A stretch of 64,000 bases of DNA from Candidatus Zixiibacteriota bacterium (lineage in GTDB: Bacteria; Desulfobacterota; Binatia; UBA9968). Location: contig DATLYW010000009.1 of assembly GCA_035574315.1 (NCBI GenBank), forward strand, positions 1-64,000, given 5' to 3'. Of this stretch, positions 44,324-53,261 are shown piece by piece (position 1 is the stretch's first letter; each line of letters starts with the position of its first letter). The notes beneath the pieces were generated by a model that searched no databases, was not told the DNA's origin, and saw only the letters and a list, made by a program, of their open reading frames with translations. The translations under genes and the position numbers were made by a program.

Positions 44324-45520
44324 ATGCTGCGCTATCTGACCGCGGGAGAATCCCACGGACCCTGCCTCACGGTGATGATCGACGGGGTGCCGGCGGGCTT
44401 CCCCATCGACGTCGCAAAGATCAACCACGATCTCTGGCGCCGCCAGCAGGGTTACGGCCGTGGCGGCCGCATGCTGATCGAAAAAGACGAGGTGCAGATT
44501 CGCTCCGGGATCCGCTGGGGTGAAACTTTGGGCTCCCCGGTCGCCCTGGGGATCGAGAACCGCGACTGGAAGAACTGGACCAGGAAAATGTCGCCGGCCC
44601 CCGAGGACCGCGACGAGACGATCGCGGTCACCAAGCCCCGGCCCGGCCACGCCGATCTCACCGGAATACTGAAATACGACCGCGCGGACATCCGGGATAT
44701 CCTCGAGCGGGCCAGCGCGCGGGACACGGTGGCGCGGACGGCCGCGGGGTCGTTTTGCAAGCAGCTGCTCGGACCGTTCGGCATCCGCGTCATGGGCTAC
44801 ATCCGGTCGATCGGCGGCATCGCCGCCGAGACCGAAGGGCTTTCGTACGAGGAGATCCACGCCCGCGCCGAGGACTCGCCGGTGCGGGTCGCCGACAAGA
44901 CGGCCGAAGCCCGCATCATCGAGCTGATCGACGAATGCAAGAAAAACGGAGACACGCTCGGGGGCATCTTCGAGGTGGTGGTGCTGGGGCTTCCCCCGGG
45001 CCTCGGCAGCCACGCCCAGTGGGACCGCAAGCTGGACGGGCGGCTCGCGCGCGCCGTCATGAGCATCCAGGCGATCAAGGGCGTGGAGATCGGGCTGGGG
45101 TTCGAGATGGCGCGGCGGCGCGGGTCGCAGGTGCACGACGAGATTTTCTTCGACCCGGCGAAGATGGTCAGCGAGGGCACCCCGCGCATCGTGCCCACCG
45201 GCTTTTACCGCGGAAGCAACAATTCCGGAGGAACCGAAGGCGGAATGAGCAACGGGGCGCCGCTGATCGTGAGGGCGGCGATGAAGCCGATCTCGACGCT
45301 CATGAGCCCCCTGCACTCCGTCGATCTGCGGACCAAGAAGCCCGCCGATGCTTCGGTGGAGCGCTCGGATGTCTGCGCGGCGCCCGCGGCGGCGGTGGTC
45401 GGCGAGTCGGTGGTAGCCTTCGAGCTGGCACGGGCCTTCCTGGAAAAGTTCGGGGGCGACTCTCTCCGCGAGATCCGGCGAAACTACGAGGGTTACCTGG
45501 AGCAGATCAAGAATTTTTAG
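44324..45520 (+). CDS. aroC: Chorismate synthase
   Basis: 398 residues. It converts EPSP to chorismate using reduced FMN, the last shikimate step. Signatures: YLTAGESHGPCLTVMIDGVP, QGYGRGGRM, KPRPGHADLTGILKY, RASARDTVARTAAGSFCK and NNSGGTEGGMSNG. It starts at an ATG with no clear Shine-Dalgarno, after the AT-rich CAGTAAAATAAATTTTT, which may be part of its promoter. It heads the run aroC-aroK-aroB-aroQ, following pilQ as in many Desulfobacterota. Confidence 0.96.
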   Translation: MLRYLTAGESHGPCLTVMIDGVPAGFPIDVAKINHDLWRRQQGYGRGGRMLIEKDEVQIRSGIRWGETLGSPVALGIENRDWKNWTRKMSPAPEDRDETIAVTKPRPGHADLTGILKYDRADIRDILERASARDTVARTAAGSFCKQLLGPFGIRVMGYIRSIGGIAAETEGLSYEEIHARAEDSPVRVADKTAEARIIELIDECKKNGDTLGGIFEVVVLGLPPGLGSHAQWDRKLDGRLARAVMSIQAIKGVEIGLGFEMARRRGSQVHDEIFFDPAKMVSEGTPRIVPTGFYRGSNNSGGTEGGMSNGAPLIVRAAMKPISTLMSPLHSVDLRTKKPADASVERSDVCAAPAAAVVGESVVAFELARAFLEKFGGDSLREIRRNYEGYLEQIKNF

Positions 45521-45732
45521 CGGGACCGGCGGCTTTTCGCGCCGGGGCGAGAAGCGGCAGGGCCTGCCGCGCGAGAAATCGCCGGTCTCTTTTGCATCCC
45601 TCGAGTCTCGGGGACGGCCGGCGGGCGGAAGGGAGACACTCCTTCAACGGGCGTGAGTCGAGTTGCTTCTCCCGGCGAAACGGCGAGTATCAGCGCTCCC
45701 CGAGCCTGCGGGAGGAAAACGGAGGGCTCGGG

Positions 45733-46251
45733 CTGTCGGCTGAAAGAAACATCGCGCTGACGGGATTCATGGCCACGGGCAAGAGCGCCGTGGGCCGCAA
45801 GCTCGCCCGTCGGCTGCGGCGCCCCTTCGTTGATCTCGATCGTGTCATCGAGGAAAGCGAAGGGATGAGGGTGAGCGAGATCTTCGCGCGCAGGGGCGAG
45901 GCCTATTTCCGGGAGGCCGAACGCCGGGCTCTCGCCGAGGTGCTGAGCAGGGACGGCCAGGTGATCGCGACCGGCGGAGGGGCCGTCATGGATCCGGGGA
46001 ATCTCGCGCTGCTCCGCGAGCGAAGCGTTCTGGTTTGCCTGACGGCGTCGCCCGAAGTTCTCTTGCGGCGTTTGGGAAAGGCCGAGGACCGGCCTCTGCT
46101 CTCCGGCCCCGACCGTGAGTCCCGCATGGCCGAACTGTTGAAGCAGCGGGAGGACGCGTATCGACGGGCCGAGCTGTGCGTCGATACGTCCGATCTGACG
46201 GTCGACGAGGTCGTGGCTGAGATCGTGCGATGCCTGGAAGGGAAGCGCTGA
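45733..46251 (+). CDS. aroK: Shikimate kinase, apparent CTG start
   Basis: 172 residues. It phosphorylates shikimate. Walker A is TGFMATGKSAVGRKLA, the shikimate site includes FVDLDRVIE and RRGEAYFREAE, then VIATGGGAVMD and the lid RPLLSG. The only ATG near the front is inside the P-loop (GFMATG), so it cannot be the start. An in-frame CTG at 45733 has GGAGG seven bases upstream and gives a normal N-terminus (LSAERNIALTG). The frame stays open far upstream, without any better start or conserved sequence. aroB follows after 4 bp. Confidence 0.88.
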   Translation: MSAERNIALTGFMATGKSAVGRKLARRLRRPFVDLDRVIEESEGMRVSEIFARRGEAYFREAERRALAEVLSRDGQVIATGGGAVMDPGNLALLRERSVLVCLTASPEVLLRRLGKAEDRPLLSGPDRESRMAELLKQREDAYRRAELCVDTSDLTVDEVVAEIVRCLEGKR

Positions 46252-46255
46252 GGCG

Positions 46256-47332
46256 ATGCAGACCCTGACGGTCAATCTCGGAGAACGCTCTTATCCCATC
46301 CACGTGGGCCGGGGTCTCCTGCCGCGCGTCGGGGAGTTCCTCGCGCAGGTCGGGCTTCGCGGCAAGGTCGCGGTGGTGACCAACCCGACGGTTGCCCAGC
46401 TTTATCTCGACGTCGTCGACGAAGGGCTGCGACGGGCCGGGTTCGAGGTCACGGCCGTGCTGATTCCGGACGGCGAGGAGCACAAGAACCTGAAGTCGCT
46501 TTCCACGGTCTATGATGCCCTGGTGCGCGGGCGATTCGAGCGCGGATCGTCGGTCCTGGCGCTGGGCGGCGGCGTGGTGGGCGATCTCGCGGGCTTTGCC
46601 GCGGCGAGCTACCTCAGGGGCGTGCCCTATGTCCAGGTGCCGACCACGCTGCTGGCTCAGGTCGATTCGAGCGTCGGCGGCAAGACCGGGATCAACCACG
46701 AGGAGGGGAAAAACCTGATCGGGGCCTTTTACCAGCCGCGCCTGGTCGTGATCGACGTCGACGTGCTTCAAACCCTGCCGCAGCGCGAGCTGATCTCGGG
46801 TCTGGCAGAGGTCGTGAAGTACGGCATCATCGCGGACCCGGCGTTGTTCGAACGGCTGGAGGACGGCATCGATCGGCTGCGGGCGCTGGATCGGTCGCTT
46901 CTCGCGGAGGTCGTCGCCGCCTCGTGCGCCATCAAAGCCCGCGTCGTCGAGAAGGACGAGCACGAGGAAGACCTCCGCGCAGTGCTGAATTTCGGCCACA
47001 CTCTCGGCCACGCGCTGGAAGCGGCCACCGGCTATCGCCGTTTTCTGCACGGGGAGGCCGTGGGGATCGGAATGGCACAGGCGGCGGCGATCTCGGCGAA
47101 GCACGGCTTTTGCGACGCGGCGACGCGCGATCGGATTCGCCGGTTGATCGCGAGGGCCGGGCTGCCATGCGACGTTCCTGCCGATATCGCCAGGCACGAT
47201 CTGATTCGCGGGATGGAGGTGGACAAAAAGTCCGCGGGCGGGCGCATTCGGTTCGTGATGTGCGCAGGGCTGGGCAAGACCGTCTTCCACCGCCTGCTCC
47301 CGGAAGAGGTCCTGGCGGCGCTGGAGGCATGA
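46256..47332 (+). CDS. aroB: 3-dehydroquinate synthase
   Basis: 358 residues, normal length. It closes DAHP to 3-dehydroquinate with NAD and a divalent metal. Motifs: [23 protein letters not shown] (NAD loop), [19 protein letters not shown], and metal ligands in EVVKYG and [11 protein letters not shown] with [10 protein letters not shown]. It lies 4 bp after aroK and its stop overlaps the aroQ start region (ATGATG). The shikimate steps aroB, aroQ, aroK and aroC are all present here; aroA and aroE are elsewhere. Confidence 0.96.
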   Translation: MQTLTVNLGERSYPIHVGRGLLPRVGEFLAQVGLRGKVAVVTNPTVAQLYLDVVDEGLRRAGFEVTAVLIPDGEEHKNLKSLSTVYDALVRGRFERGSSVLALGGGVVGDLAGFAAASYLRGVPYVQVPTTLLAQVDSSVGGKTGINHEEGKNLIGAFYQPRLVVIDVDVLQTLPQRELISGLAEVVKYGIIADPALFERLEDGIDRLRALDRSLLAEVVAASCAIKARVVEKDEHEEDLRAVLNFGHTLGHALEAATGYRRFLHGEAVGIGMAQAAAISAKHGFCDAATRDRIRRLIARAGLPCDVPADIARHDLIRGMEVDKKSAGGRIRFVMCAGLGKTVFHRLLPEEVLAALEA

Positions 47333-47799
47333 TGCGGCGGGCAGCGGCGAAGAAGAAAAAGATCCTCGTTCTCAACGGCCCCAACCTGAATCTGCTGGGG
47401 AAGCGCGAGCCGCACGTTTACGGCAGGGTCACCCTGGATCAGATCAACCGCCAGATCCGCTCGCTGGCAAGGGAGCTCGGGATTGCGGTCGAGATCCGCC
47501 AGTCCAACAGCGAGGGCGAGCTGGTGAGCTGGATTCAGGAAGCGGCGGGCCGCTTCGACGCGATCGTGATCAATCCGGCGGCGTACACCCACTCGAGCGT
47601 GGCGCTGCGGGACGCGATCGGCGCCGCCGGCGTGCCGACCGTGGAGGTTCACATCTCGAACATCTACAAACGCGAAGAGTTCCGCCACCACTCCTATGTG
47701 GCGGGGGCCGCGGTGGGGCAGATCACCGGCTTCGGAGCGCAGAGCTATCTGCTCGGGCTGAGGGCTGCCGCGGGGCTCGTCTCGCAGACCGTCGGCTAA
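47332..47799 (+). CDS. aroQ: Type II 3-dehydroquinate dehydratase
   Basis: 155 residues, the dodecameric type II enzyme that makes 3-dehydroshikimate. Motifs: [17 protein letters not shown] with catalytic Tyr region [37 protein letters not shown] and [15 protein letters not shown]. Two adjacent ATGs (47329 and 47332) are possible; GGAGG is better spaced for the second. The basic N-terminal extension ([10 protein letters not shown]) is a little longer than usual. Its stop TAA overlaps the stop of the convergent gene at 47796, with no terminator between. Confidence 0.94.
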   Translation: MRRAAAKKKKILVLNGPNLNLLGKREPHVYGRVTLDQINRQIRSLARELGIAVEIRQSNSEGELVSWIQEAAGRFDAIVINPAAYTHSSVALRDAIGAAGVPTVEVHISNIYKREEFRHHSYVAGAAVGQITGFGAQSYLLGLRAAAGLVSQTVG

Positions 47800-48515
47800 T
47801 CCAGAAACAGCGAGCCGGTGTCGAAGTTCTTTTCCCTCATCTCGGCGATGAGGCGGTCTCGCTCGGCCTCGAGCTGGGCGATCTGGCCGCGCAAATCGCT
47901 CAGCTGCTTTTGCCCCTCCGAGTAAGGCGAGACGGGATCGAGCGTGAAAGGGGGACTTTGAGCCGCTCCGCCGGTCTCGAGGCCGCGCGAGCGGTGCTCT
48001 GCGTCGCGCAGGCGGGACAGAAGATCTTCCTGGTGTCCCCGGAAAGCTTCCTCGGTCGTGAAAAAAGAGGGTTCCGCGCCGACGTTTCCGCGGGTCACGG
48101 CCGCGTAGCGTTCCCGGAGCTCCTTCAGTCGGGCCGTAAGCTCCTTGACCCGCGCCTGATATTCCTTTTCCTCTTTTGCCCTTTGCTCCTCGGCAGTCGC
48201 CGGCGGGACGGCCGGCTTTTCGGCGGGTGGAGCGGCCCCGGGCACCGGCTCCGCCGGGGGCGCGGTCACGGGAGGTGCCGGGCGCGAAACGTCGAATGCG
48301 GCATCCGGGGCGGCCCCCTTGCGGATCGCTTCCACCTGGTCCCTGCCGATGGCGATTTCACCGCCGAGACCCGGGAAGCGGACCATGCCGCCTTCCTCGC
48401 GATAGCTTTGCACCACGATGCGCCGGCCGTTCTTCAGGAGGATCGTGTACTCGGCCCGCGTCGGCGCCGCGATCCCGCAGGCGAGCAGGAAGAGCGTCGT
48501 AAGGAGCGACTTCAC
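47796..48515 (-). CDS. Secreted coiled-coil protein, possibly leaderless mRNA
   Basis: 239 residues. The signal peptide ([19 protein letters not shown]) is followed by a DUF4124-like short beta domain ([27 protein letters not shown]), a Pro/Ala-rich spacer ([19 protein letters not shown]) and a long charged coiled coil ([45 protein letters not shown]). It starts with GTG at 48515; a TGCTATAAT extended -10 ends only six bases before, so the message may be leaderless. It diverges from the VWA gene. Function unknown; a periplasmic structural or envelope role is likely. Confidence 0.7.
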   Translation of the reverse strand: MKSLLTTLFLLACGIAAPTRAEYTILLKNGRRIVVQSYREEGGMVRFPGLGGEIAIGRDQVEAIRKGAAPDAAFDVSRPAPPVTAPPAEPVPGAAPPAEKPAVPPATAEEQRAKEEKEYQARVKELTARLKELRERYAAVTRGNVGAEPSFFTTEEAFRGHQEDLLSRLRDAEHRSRGLETGGAAQSPPFTLDPVSPYSEGQKQLSDLRGQIAQLEAERDRLIAEMREKNFDTGSLFLD

Positions 48516-48521
48516 GGCACG

Positions 48522-48530
48522 ATTATAGCA
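48522..48530 (-). promoter_or_regulatory. Extended -10 promoter for the coiled-coil protein
   Basis: On the minus strand TGCTATAAT is a perfect TATAAT with the TGn extension; no -35 is recognisable. It ends six bases before the GTG at 48515, so transcription should begin at or within a base or two of the start codon, predicting a leaderless mRNA. Confidence 0.6.
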
Positions 48531-48649
48531 TGTTGAAGGCGCCGCCGTACACGGAGCGCGGGCGATCCCGGTCGGCGCCGCGCGCAGGCGCGGCCGATTT
48601 ACAGACGGCGCGAATCGTGTTAGCGTTCCTTCCCTCGGAGCCGCTAGCC

Positions 48650-49918
48650 GTGAGCTCATCGTACGTCAAGCCCGGCAGGCTTTGGTTGGTTTGCCTCCTC
48701 GTCGCCGTCGCGTCCGGGCCCGCTCGCGCCGCGGAGCCCCGACTGCAGATCCTCTCGCCCAAAGACGGCGCGCGCGTCACTCACGAGCAGAACGCGGTCC
48801 TGGTCAGCGGCAAGGTGGCGGTCGAAGGCGTGCGCTCCGCCGCCGTCGACATCATGCTCGTCCTCGACGTCTCGGGCAGCACGGCGCAGTACGCCGGCGT
48901 CGATTTCGGCGAGTACAACCGGATGCCCGAAGGCGCCGGTTCCGGCACCGGGGCCCCGCAGATCACGATCTTCGGCGGTGCCTTCGGCTTCGGCAACCCC
49001 TCGCCCAGGAACCTGAGAAATTCCATTCTCGCAGCCGAGGTGGCGGCGGCGCGCCGCCTGCTGGCGCAGCTCAATCCCGAGACCACGCGCCTGGGCGTGG
49101 TGACGTTCGGCGAGGGGGCACAGCTTCGCCAGCCGCTCACGCACGATTTCGCCCAGGTCGAACGGGCGCTCGACGACGTCCTGCGCGCGGGACCTTACGG
49201 CGGAACGAACATGGTGGAGGGAATCCGGACCGGAATCAAGGAGCTGATCGGGCTCGGCGCCAGCGAGAAGCGCGCCGATGCGATCAAGGTGCAGTTTCTC
49301 CTGACCGACGGCTTTCCCACCCTGCCGATCGGCGGGGGCAAGCGGCCGACGCCCGAGGACACCGATCTCACGATCAACGCCGCCCGTCTCGCGGGCAAGG
49401 CAGGAATCAAAGTTCACGTCTTTGCTCTCGGGCAGGAGGCGCTCTCATATCCGCGGGCGGCAGTCGGGGCGGCCAGGGAAAGCGGCGGCACCTATACCCC
49501 GGTCTCGCGTCCGGCGGACGTGCTCGCCGTGGTCGAGAACATCTCGGTGGTCGGCGTGGATTACGTCCAGGTGGTGAACGAGACCCTCGGGCAGAAGGCG
49601 ACGCTCATACGGCTCGCCGCAGACGGCTTCTTTTCCTCCTCGGTTCCCGTAAACCCCGGGGCCAACCGGATCCAGGTGATCGCGCGCGGCAACAACGGCT
49701 CGACCGCGCGCGAGAGCATCACGGTGCACTATCAGCCGGGAGGGCAGCGATCGCTCGACCTGGAGGTTTTTCTGGAAAAGGAGCGCTCGCTTCGGCTGGA
49801 AATCGAGAGGCTGGGGAAAGACGAGCGCCAGATCAAGCAGGAAGTCGAGCGCGATCGCCAGGAGGGGCTCAAGCGCTCGCCTCAGCTTCCGCCGGGGACC
49901 GAGGGGCCGACACGCTAG
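48650..49918 (+). CDS. Exported von Willebrand factor A-domain protein
   Basis: 422 residues. A signal peptide (LWLVCLLVAVASGPARAAE) precedes a VWA domain (about 65-290) with a complete MIDAS: DVSGS (Asp73, Ser75, Ser77), the Thr in GGTNMVEGI and the Asp in LLTDGFPT. A Gly/Pro-rich insert follows the first strand (GAGSGTGAPQITIFGG). A beta-domain (about 310-390) and an Arg/Glu coiled-coil tail (SLRLEIERLGKDERQIKQEVERD) close it. The GTG at 48650 with GGAG upstream puts the signal at the N-terminus. VWA domains mediate metal-dependent protein contacts. It is divergent from the coiled-coil gene and converges on exbD with a 10-bp gap. Confidence 0.85.
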   Translation: MSSSYVKPGRLWLVCLLVAVASGPARAAEPRLQILSPKDGARVTHEQNAVLVSGKVAVEGVRSAAVDIMLVLDVSGSTAQYAGVDFGEYNRMPEGAGSGTGAPQITIFGGAFGFGNPSPRNLRNSILAAEVAAARRLLAQLNPETTRLGVVTFGEGAQLRQPLTHDFAQVERALDDVLRAGPYGGTNMVEGIRTGIKELIGLGASEKRADAIKVQFLLTDGFPTLPIGGGKRPTPEDTDLTINAARLAGKAGIKVHVFALGQEALSYPRAAVGAARESGGTYTPVSRPADVLAVVENISVVGVDYVQVVNETLGQKATLIRLAADGFFSSSVPVNPGANRIQVIARGNNGSTARESITVHYQPGGQRSLDLEVFLEKERSLRLEIERLGKDERQIKQEVERDRQEGLKRSPQLPPGTEGPTR

Positions 49919-49928
49919 CCTCGCCCCG

Positions 49929-50351
49929 TCAGCGCCCGCGGAGCTCGGCTTCGGCGGCGATCGCGATCTCGGCGGCGCCCGCCTTCTTCGCCGTCGAGAT
50001 CACCCTCACGGCCTCGCCCAGGAGCACGTCCTTGTCGCCGCGCAGGATCACGATCTTGTCGGGGCTGGCGCTGAGCGCGGCCCCCAGCTCCGCCTCCAGG
50101 TTCGCCGCGTCGATCTTCTTCTGATTGACGTAGATCTCTTTCTTCGGCGTCAGCGTAACGGTGGTTCCGCGCGGTTCCGACTGCGTGACCGCGGCTTTGG
50201 GGAGATTGACCTTGCCGCCGGACTCGATCATCGCCGAGCTGGTGATCATGAAAATGATCAGGAGCACGAGAAAGATATCGGTCAGAGGTGTGATGTTGAT
50301 CTCGGAAAGGATTCCGGAGTCGTCCTCGTTGTTGAGCGGCGTCAGCGCCAT
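49929..50351 (-). CDS. exbD: ExbD/TolR-family energy-coupling protein
   Basis: 140 residues. One transmembrane helix carries the proton-relay Asp25 (INITPLTDIFLVLLIIFMI), followed by a periplasmic domain (KKEIYVNQKKIDAANLEAEL, LRGDKDVLLGEAVRVI). With ExbB it uses proton motive force to move TonB or a TolA-like partner. GAGGTCG lies before the ATG. It is the last gene of the five-gene operon, 11 bp after exbB. Exb versus Tol naming is uncertain; neither tolB nor pal is adjacent, but the operon does include a tonB. Confidence 0.92.
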   Translation of the reverse strand: MALTPLNNEDDSGILSEINITPLTDIFLVLLIIFMITSSAMIESGGKVNLPKAAVTQSEPRGTTVTLTPKKEIYVNQKKIDAANLEAELGAALSASPDKIVILRGDKDVLLGEAVRVISTAKKAGAAEIAIAAEAELRGR

Positions 50352-50362
50352 GGTCGACCTCG

Positions 50363-50983
50363 TCAGGTCATGTTTTGCAGGATCTTGGATACCTGGATGC
50401 GGAACAGCCCGTTCAGGTTCGCGATCCGCGTCTGAAAGTAGTTGTAGAAGATGACCGCGACGATGGCGACGCCGAGACCCAGCGCCGTAGCGACCAGCGC
50501 CTCGGAGATGCCGGCCGCGACGACGCTGAAGCCGCCCGTTCCCGACACGGCCATATCCTCGAACGACTTGATGATCCCCACGACGGTGCCGAGCAGACCG
50601 ATAAACGGCGCACTGCTGGAAACCGTTCCGAGCACCCAGAGGTGCTTCTTGAGGTTCTGCGTCTCCTCGAACATCGCCTCGGCCGCGAACGCGCTCGCCG
50701 ACTCCTTGCCGTTTCGCTGCGCCCCCTGAATCATGCGCAGGAAGATCCGGCCCGCCGGCGAGTGGGCGTTCTGTTTGCACATGGCGGCGGCGAGGTCCTG
50801 CTCGCCCTTCCTGATCGGATCCAGAATAGACTCCGCGATCCGTACGGTCATCGAACCCATGTTGCGCAGGAACCAGAGCCGCTCCAACACGACGGCCACG
50901 CTGACCACGGACAAAAGGATCAGAGGGTAGGTGGCGATCGCTCCGCGATGAATGATCTCGATGAGATCCAATCCATGTTGCAT
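50363..50983 (-). CDS. exbB: ExbB/TolQ-family proton channel
   Basis: 206 residues with three transmembrane helices: about 15-35 (TYPLILLSVVSVAVVLERL), about 125-145 (APFIGLLGTVVGIIKSFEDM, the MotA/TolQ/ExbB signature) and about 160-185 (EALVATALGLGVAIVAVIF). The large cytoplasmic loop is between TM1 and TM2. It forms the pentameric channel around ExbD. It lies 75 bp after tonB and 11 bp before exbD on the same strand. Confidence 0.93.
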   Translation of the reverse strand: MQHGLDLIEIIHRGAIATYPLILLSVVSVAVVLERLWFLRNMGSMTVRIAESILDPIRKGEQDLAAAMCKQNAHSPAGRIFLRMIQGAQRNGKESASAFAAEAMFEETQNLKKHLWVLGTVSSSAPFIGLLGTVVGIIKSFEDMAVSGTGGFSVVAAGISEALVATALGLGVAIVAVIFYNYFQTRIANLNGLFRIQVSKILQNMT

Positions 50984-51058
50984 GACGGGTCCTTACTCAA
51001 ACGGCTGAAGATTACTCGAAAACAGAATTAAATCAACAAAGCGGCGGGCGGAAGAAAA

Positions 51059-52051
51059 CTACCCCCTCAGGCGAATCGCGACGGTGAACCGTATGATGAG
51101 CGGCTCTCCGGCGAGCTCTTTCAGGCTTTCGGGAATCGGCGGAAACGGAGAAGCTTTCCGCATCGCCTCCAGCGCGCTCGCGTTGAGCCTGGGGTCGCTG
51201 GAGTCCAGAACCTCGGCCTGCGCGAGCTTGCCGGCGCGATCGAGTGTGAAGCGCACCGTCACCTTCTGGACTCCGGTTACCCCGTCCGGATACCGCCACA
51301 TCGAGTTGACGCGCCTTTCGACCTGTTTGAGGTACTGGTTGTAGTCGGCCGACGCGGCCCCGCCGAGGCCGGTGCGGCTCCCCCCGCCGGTCCCTGTTCC
51401 CGTGCCGGAGCCGGCGATGCCGACGCCCGATCGGCTTCCTCCGGGAACGCCGTAGGACCCGGCTCCGCTTCCCATCCCCTTGAGCGCTCCCGGTATTCGT
51501 GCGCCTTCTCTCAACGCGCGAATGTCGGTTCCGGGCCCGTATCGCGTCGTGTCGCTCTTCAGGCCGGCTTCGACGGCGGGTGTGCTCCCAGGGGCGGCGC
51601 GGGTAGGAAGCTGCACGAGCGACTCGGGCGCGGTTTCCCGCACGGCGAGGGGCTCCGAGCGGGCCGGCCCGGCCAGCGTTTTGGGAGCGGCGAGCACGGG
51701 GGCCTGCGGCTCGGCGGTTGGGCCGGTAACGGGTGCCGGAGCTTCGGTCTGGCCGCGTGCAAGGCTGCCGCTGCTCGGTCGCGGGGCGACCGGCTGACCG
51801 AGTTTGGGCGGACTCTTTGGGCCTCCGGGGCCGCGCCCGGGCCCGATGCTCTTGTCCGGTGAGCCGGCGCGCGGCACCTCCAGGAGCTGAATCGGGACGA
51901 GGGAGGGCACGGTTCTCTCGGGAAACGTCCGTATGTTGACGGCGAGGTAGAACAACAGCAGGTGGATGGCGATCGAAGGCCACAAAAACGGACTGCGCAG
52001 GAGAGCGGACAGGCCCAGATCTTCCCAGTGGTCGATCGTCTCCCCGTTCAT
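51059..52051 (-). CDS. tonB: TonB-family energy transducer with long Gly/Pro linker
   Basis: 330 residues. One N-terminal transmembrane anchor (about 22-40, FLWPSIAIHLLLFYLAV) is followed by a ~200-residue Pro/Gly/Ser-rich span, including the glycine run SGTGTGTGGGSRTG, long enough to cross the periplasm. The C-terminal TonB/TolA domain (about 235-330) has YLKQVERRVNSMWRYP, VTVRFTLDRAGKL and ALEAMRKASPFPPIP. It starts 3 bp after the stop of the repeat protein and precedes exbB by 75 bp. No TonB-dependent receptor is nearby, so its outer-membrane partner is probably one of the repeat proteins; that is inference. Confidence 0.9.
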   Translation of the reverse strand: MNGETIDHWEDLGLSALLRSPFLWPSIAIHLLLFYLAVNIRTFPERTVPSLVPIQLLEVPRAGSPDKSIGPGRGPGGPKSPPKLGQPVAPRPSSGSLARGQTEAPAPVTGPTAEPQAPVLAAPKTLAGPARSEPLAVRETAPESLVQLPTRAAPGSTPAVEAGLKSDTTRYGPGTDIRALREGARIPGALKGMGSGAGSYGVPGGSRSGVGIAGSGTGTGTGGGSRTGLGGAASADYNQYLKQVERRVNSMWRYPDGVTGVQKVTVRFTLDRAGKLAQAEVLDSSDPRLNASALEAMRKASPFPPIPESLKELAGEPLIIRFTVAIRLRG

Positions 52052-52054
52052 GAA

Positions 52055-53176
52055 TCAGCCGCCCGGTGTGTTGATCTTCTGGATGTGAACCGCGGACGGG
52101 AGCTGCTCCTGTCTGGAGAGGACCTCCAAGCCCACCGCGTTCACGTCGCGGCGCACGAGGCGGCCGGCTTCGTAGTAGGACCAGAGATCGGCCGCGCCGT
52201 CCCCGTCGAGGTCCTTCTCTTCCTTCGCCACCTTTTTTCCGTCGCTTCCCGGCTCGTAAAAGATCCAGAGGTCCATCCTGCCGCTATGACGCGTGTCCTT
52301 CTCGACCCGCACCAGCTCACCGTCCTGGTAAATGGCGCGGTAGCTCGCCGTCCCGAGGCCGTTTTCATCGCGCTCCTCGCGGACGATTTTTTCACGCTCG
52401 TAATAAAAGACGGTGTCGGGCCTGCCTTCGCCGCGCGTGTCGACCTCGCGCCGCACGAGATGCCCGTCCCTGAAGTAGCTCCACGAATCGACCCTGCCGT
52501 CGCCTTTCGCGGACTCCTCCTGACGGACGACCTCACCCGGCCTGGCGGGGTTGTAGTAAATCCAGAGGTCGGGAACGCCGTCCCCGTTGACGTCCTTCAC
52601 CTCGACGTTTTTGAAGGGAAGCGGAGCCGGTTTTGGCGTATTCAGTGACGCGACCGTCACTTGCTCCGCCGCAGCGGAGCGTGGCCCGGGCGCGGTTCCC
52701 GCCGCACCGCTCGCGGAAGGCCGGGCCGCCTGGGATGCCCCGGCCGAATCGCCCGAGGGCTTCGACGTGGTCGCGGACGCCACCTGCCCCTCCAGCTCGC
52801 GCTGCCGCTCCAGCTCCTGCTCGATCGCCGCTTCGAGCTGGCGGTCTTTTTGCTGCTCGGAATAGATCTGCGCGTTAAGCTGCCCGTAGTAGGAATCGGC
52901 CGTAAAAAGGCCCATCAAAAGGCCGAGCACCAGACCGCCGCCGGCGCCGTAGGGGCCGGCGATCGAGCCGCCCATCGCGACTCCTTCCATTGCCTTGTTC
53001 CAGGCATGCTGCCAGCGCTGCGATCCGGTGACTTGTGGCGGTGGCGGTGCAGGTTGGGCGGCGGCGTTGGGCTGGGAGTACTGGCCGGGGCCGGGCGGAT
53101 ATTGCAGGGGAGCGGGGTCGCAGGCTGCGCACGCCAGCGCCAGGAGCCAGGGGGACAATTTCAGCCAGCGGTTCAT
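52055..53176 (-). CDS. Envelope repeat protein B (glycine zipper, coiled coil and 24-residue repeats)
   Basis: 373 residues. A signal peptide (LSPWLLALACAACDPAP) may be a lipoprotein type, though the lipobox is imperfect. Then come a Pro/Gln linker, a glycine-rich hydrophobic segment (about 70-95, MGGSIAGPYGAGGGLVLGLL), a Glu/Gln coiled coil (DRQLEAAIEQELERQ), a Ser/Ala linker and about six 24-residue repeats (210-360) such as DVNGDGVPDLWIYYN and DTRHSGRMDLWIFYE. The repeats join a DxNxDGxxD calcium-loop-like part with a YYxxGxLVRxE strand. It is a paralogue of the upstream repeat protein. Its stop is 3 bp from tonB, which argues for a shared complex. Function unknown. Confidence 0.72.
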   Translation of the reverse strand: MNRWLKLSPWLLALACAACDPAPLQYPPGPGQYSQPNAAAQPAPPPPQVTGSQRWQHAWNKAMEGVAMGGSIAGPYGAGGGLVLGLLMGLFTADSYYGQLNAQIYSEQQKDRQLEAAIEQELERQRELEGQVASATTSKPSGDSAGASQAARPSASGAAGTAPGPRSAAAEQVTVASLNTPKPAPLPFKNVEVKDVNGDGVPDLWIYYNPARPGEVVRQEESAKGDGRVDSWSYFRDGHLVRREVDTRGEGRPDTVFYYEREKIVREERDENGLGTASYRAIYQDGELVRVEKDTRHSGRMDLWIFYEPGSDGKKVAKEEKDLDGDGAADLWSYYEAGRLVRRDVNAVGLEVLSRQEQLPSAVHIQKINTPGG

Positions 53177-53261
53177 GCCGAAAAACCGGAAAAGGATCTT
53201 ACTGTATTTCAAGAGGCCGCGCCATCCCCGCGCCGGTTCGCGGGAAGGCCGCACCTTCCGC

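Noticed and set aside
44755..45732. Upstream extension of aroK making a longer fused protein
   Set aside because: The stretch is out of frame over aroC, then passes through a region with no conserved sequence; the kinase fold is complete from 45733.
49929..50983. Calling the ExbB/ExbD pair TolQ/TolR of a Tol-Pal system
   Set aside because: tolB, pal and ybgF/cpoB are absent, and the adjacent transducer has a TonB-type C-terminus; the Exb name fits better, though the families overlap.
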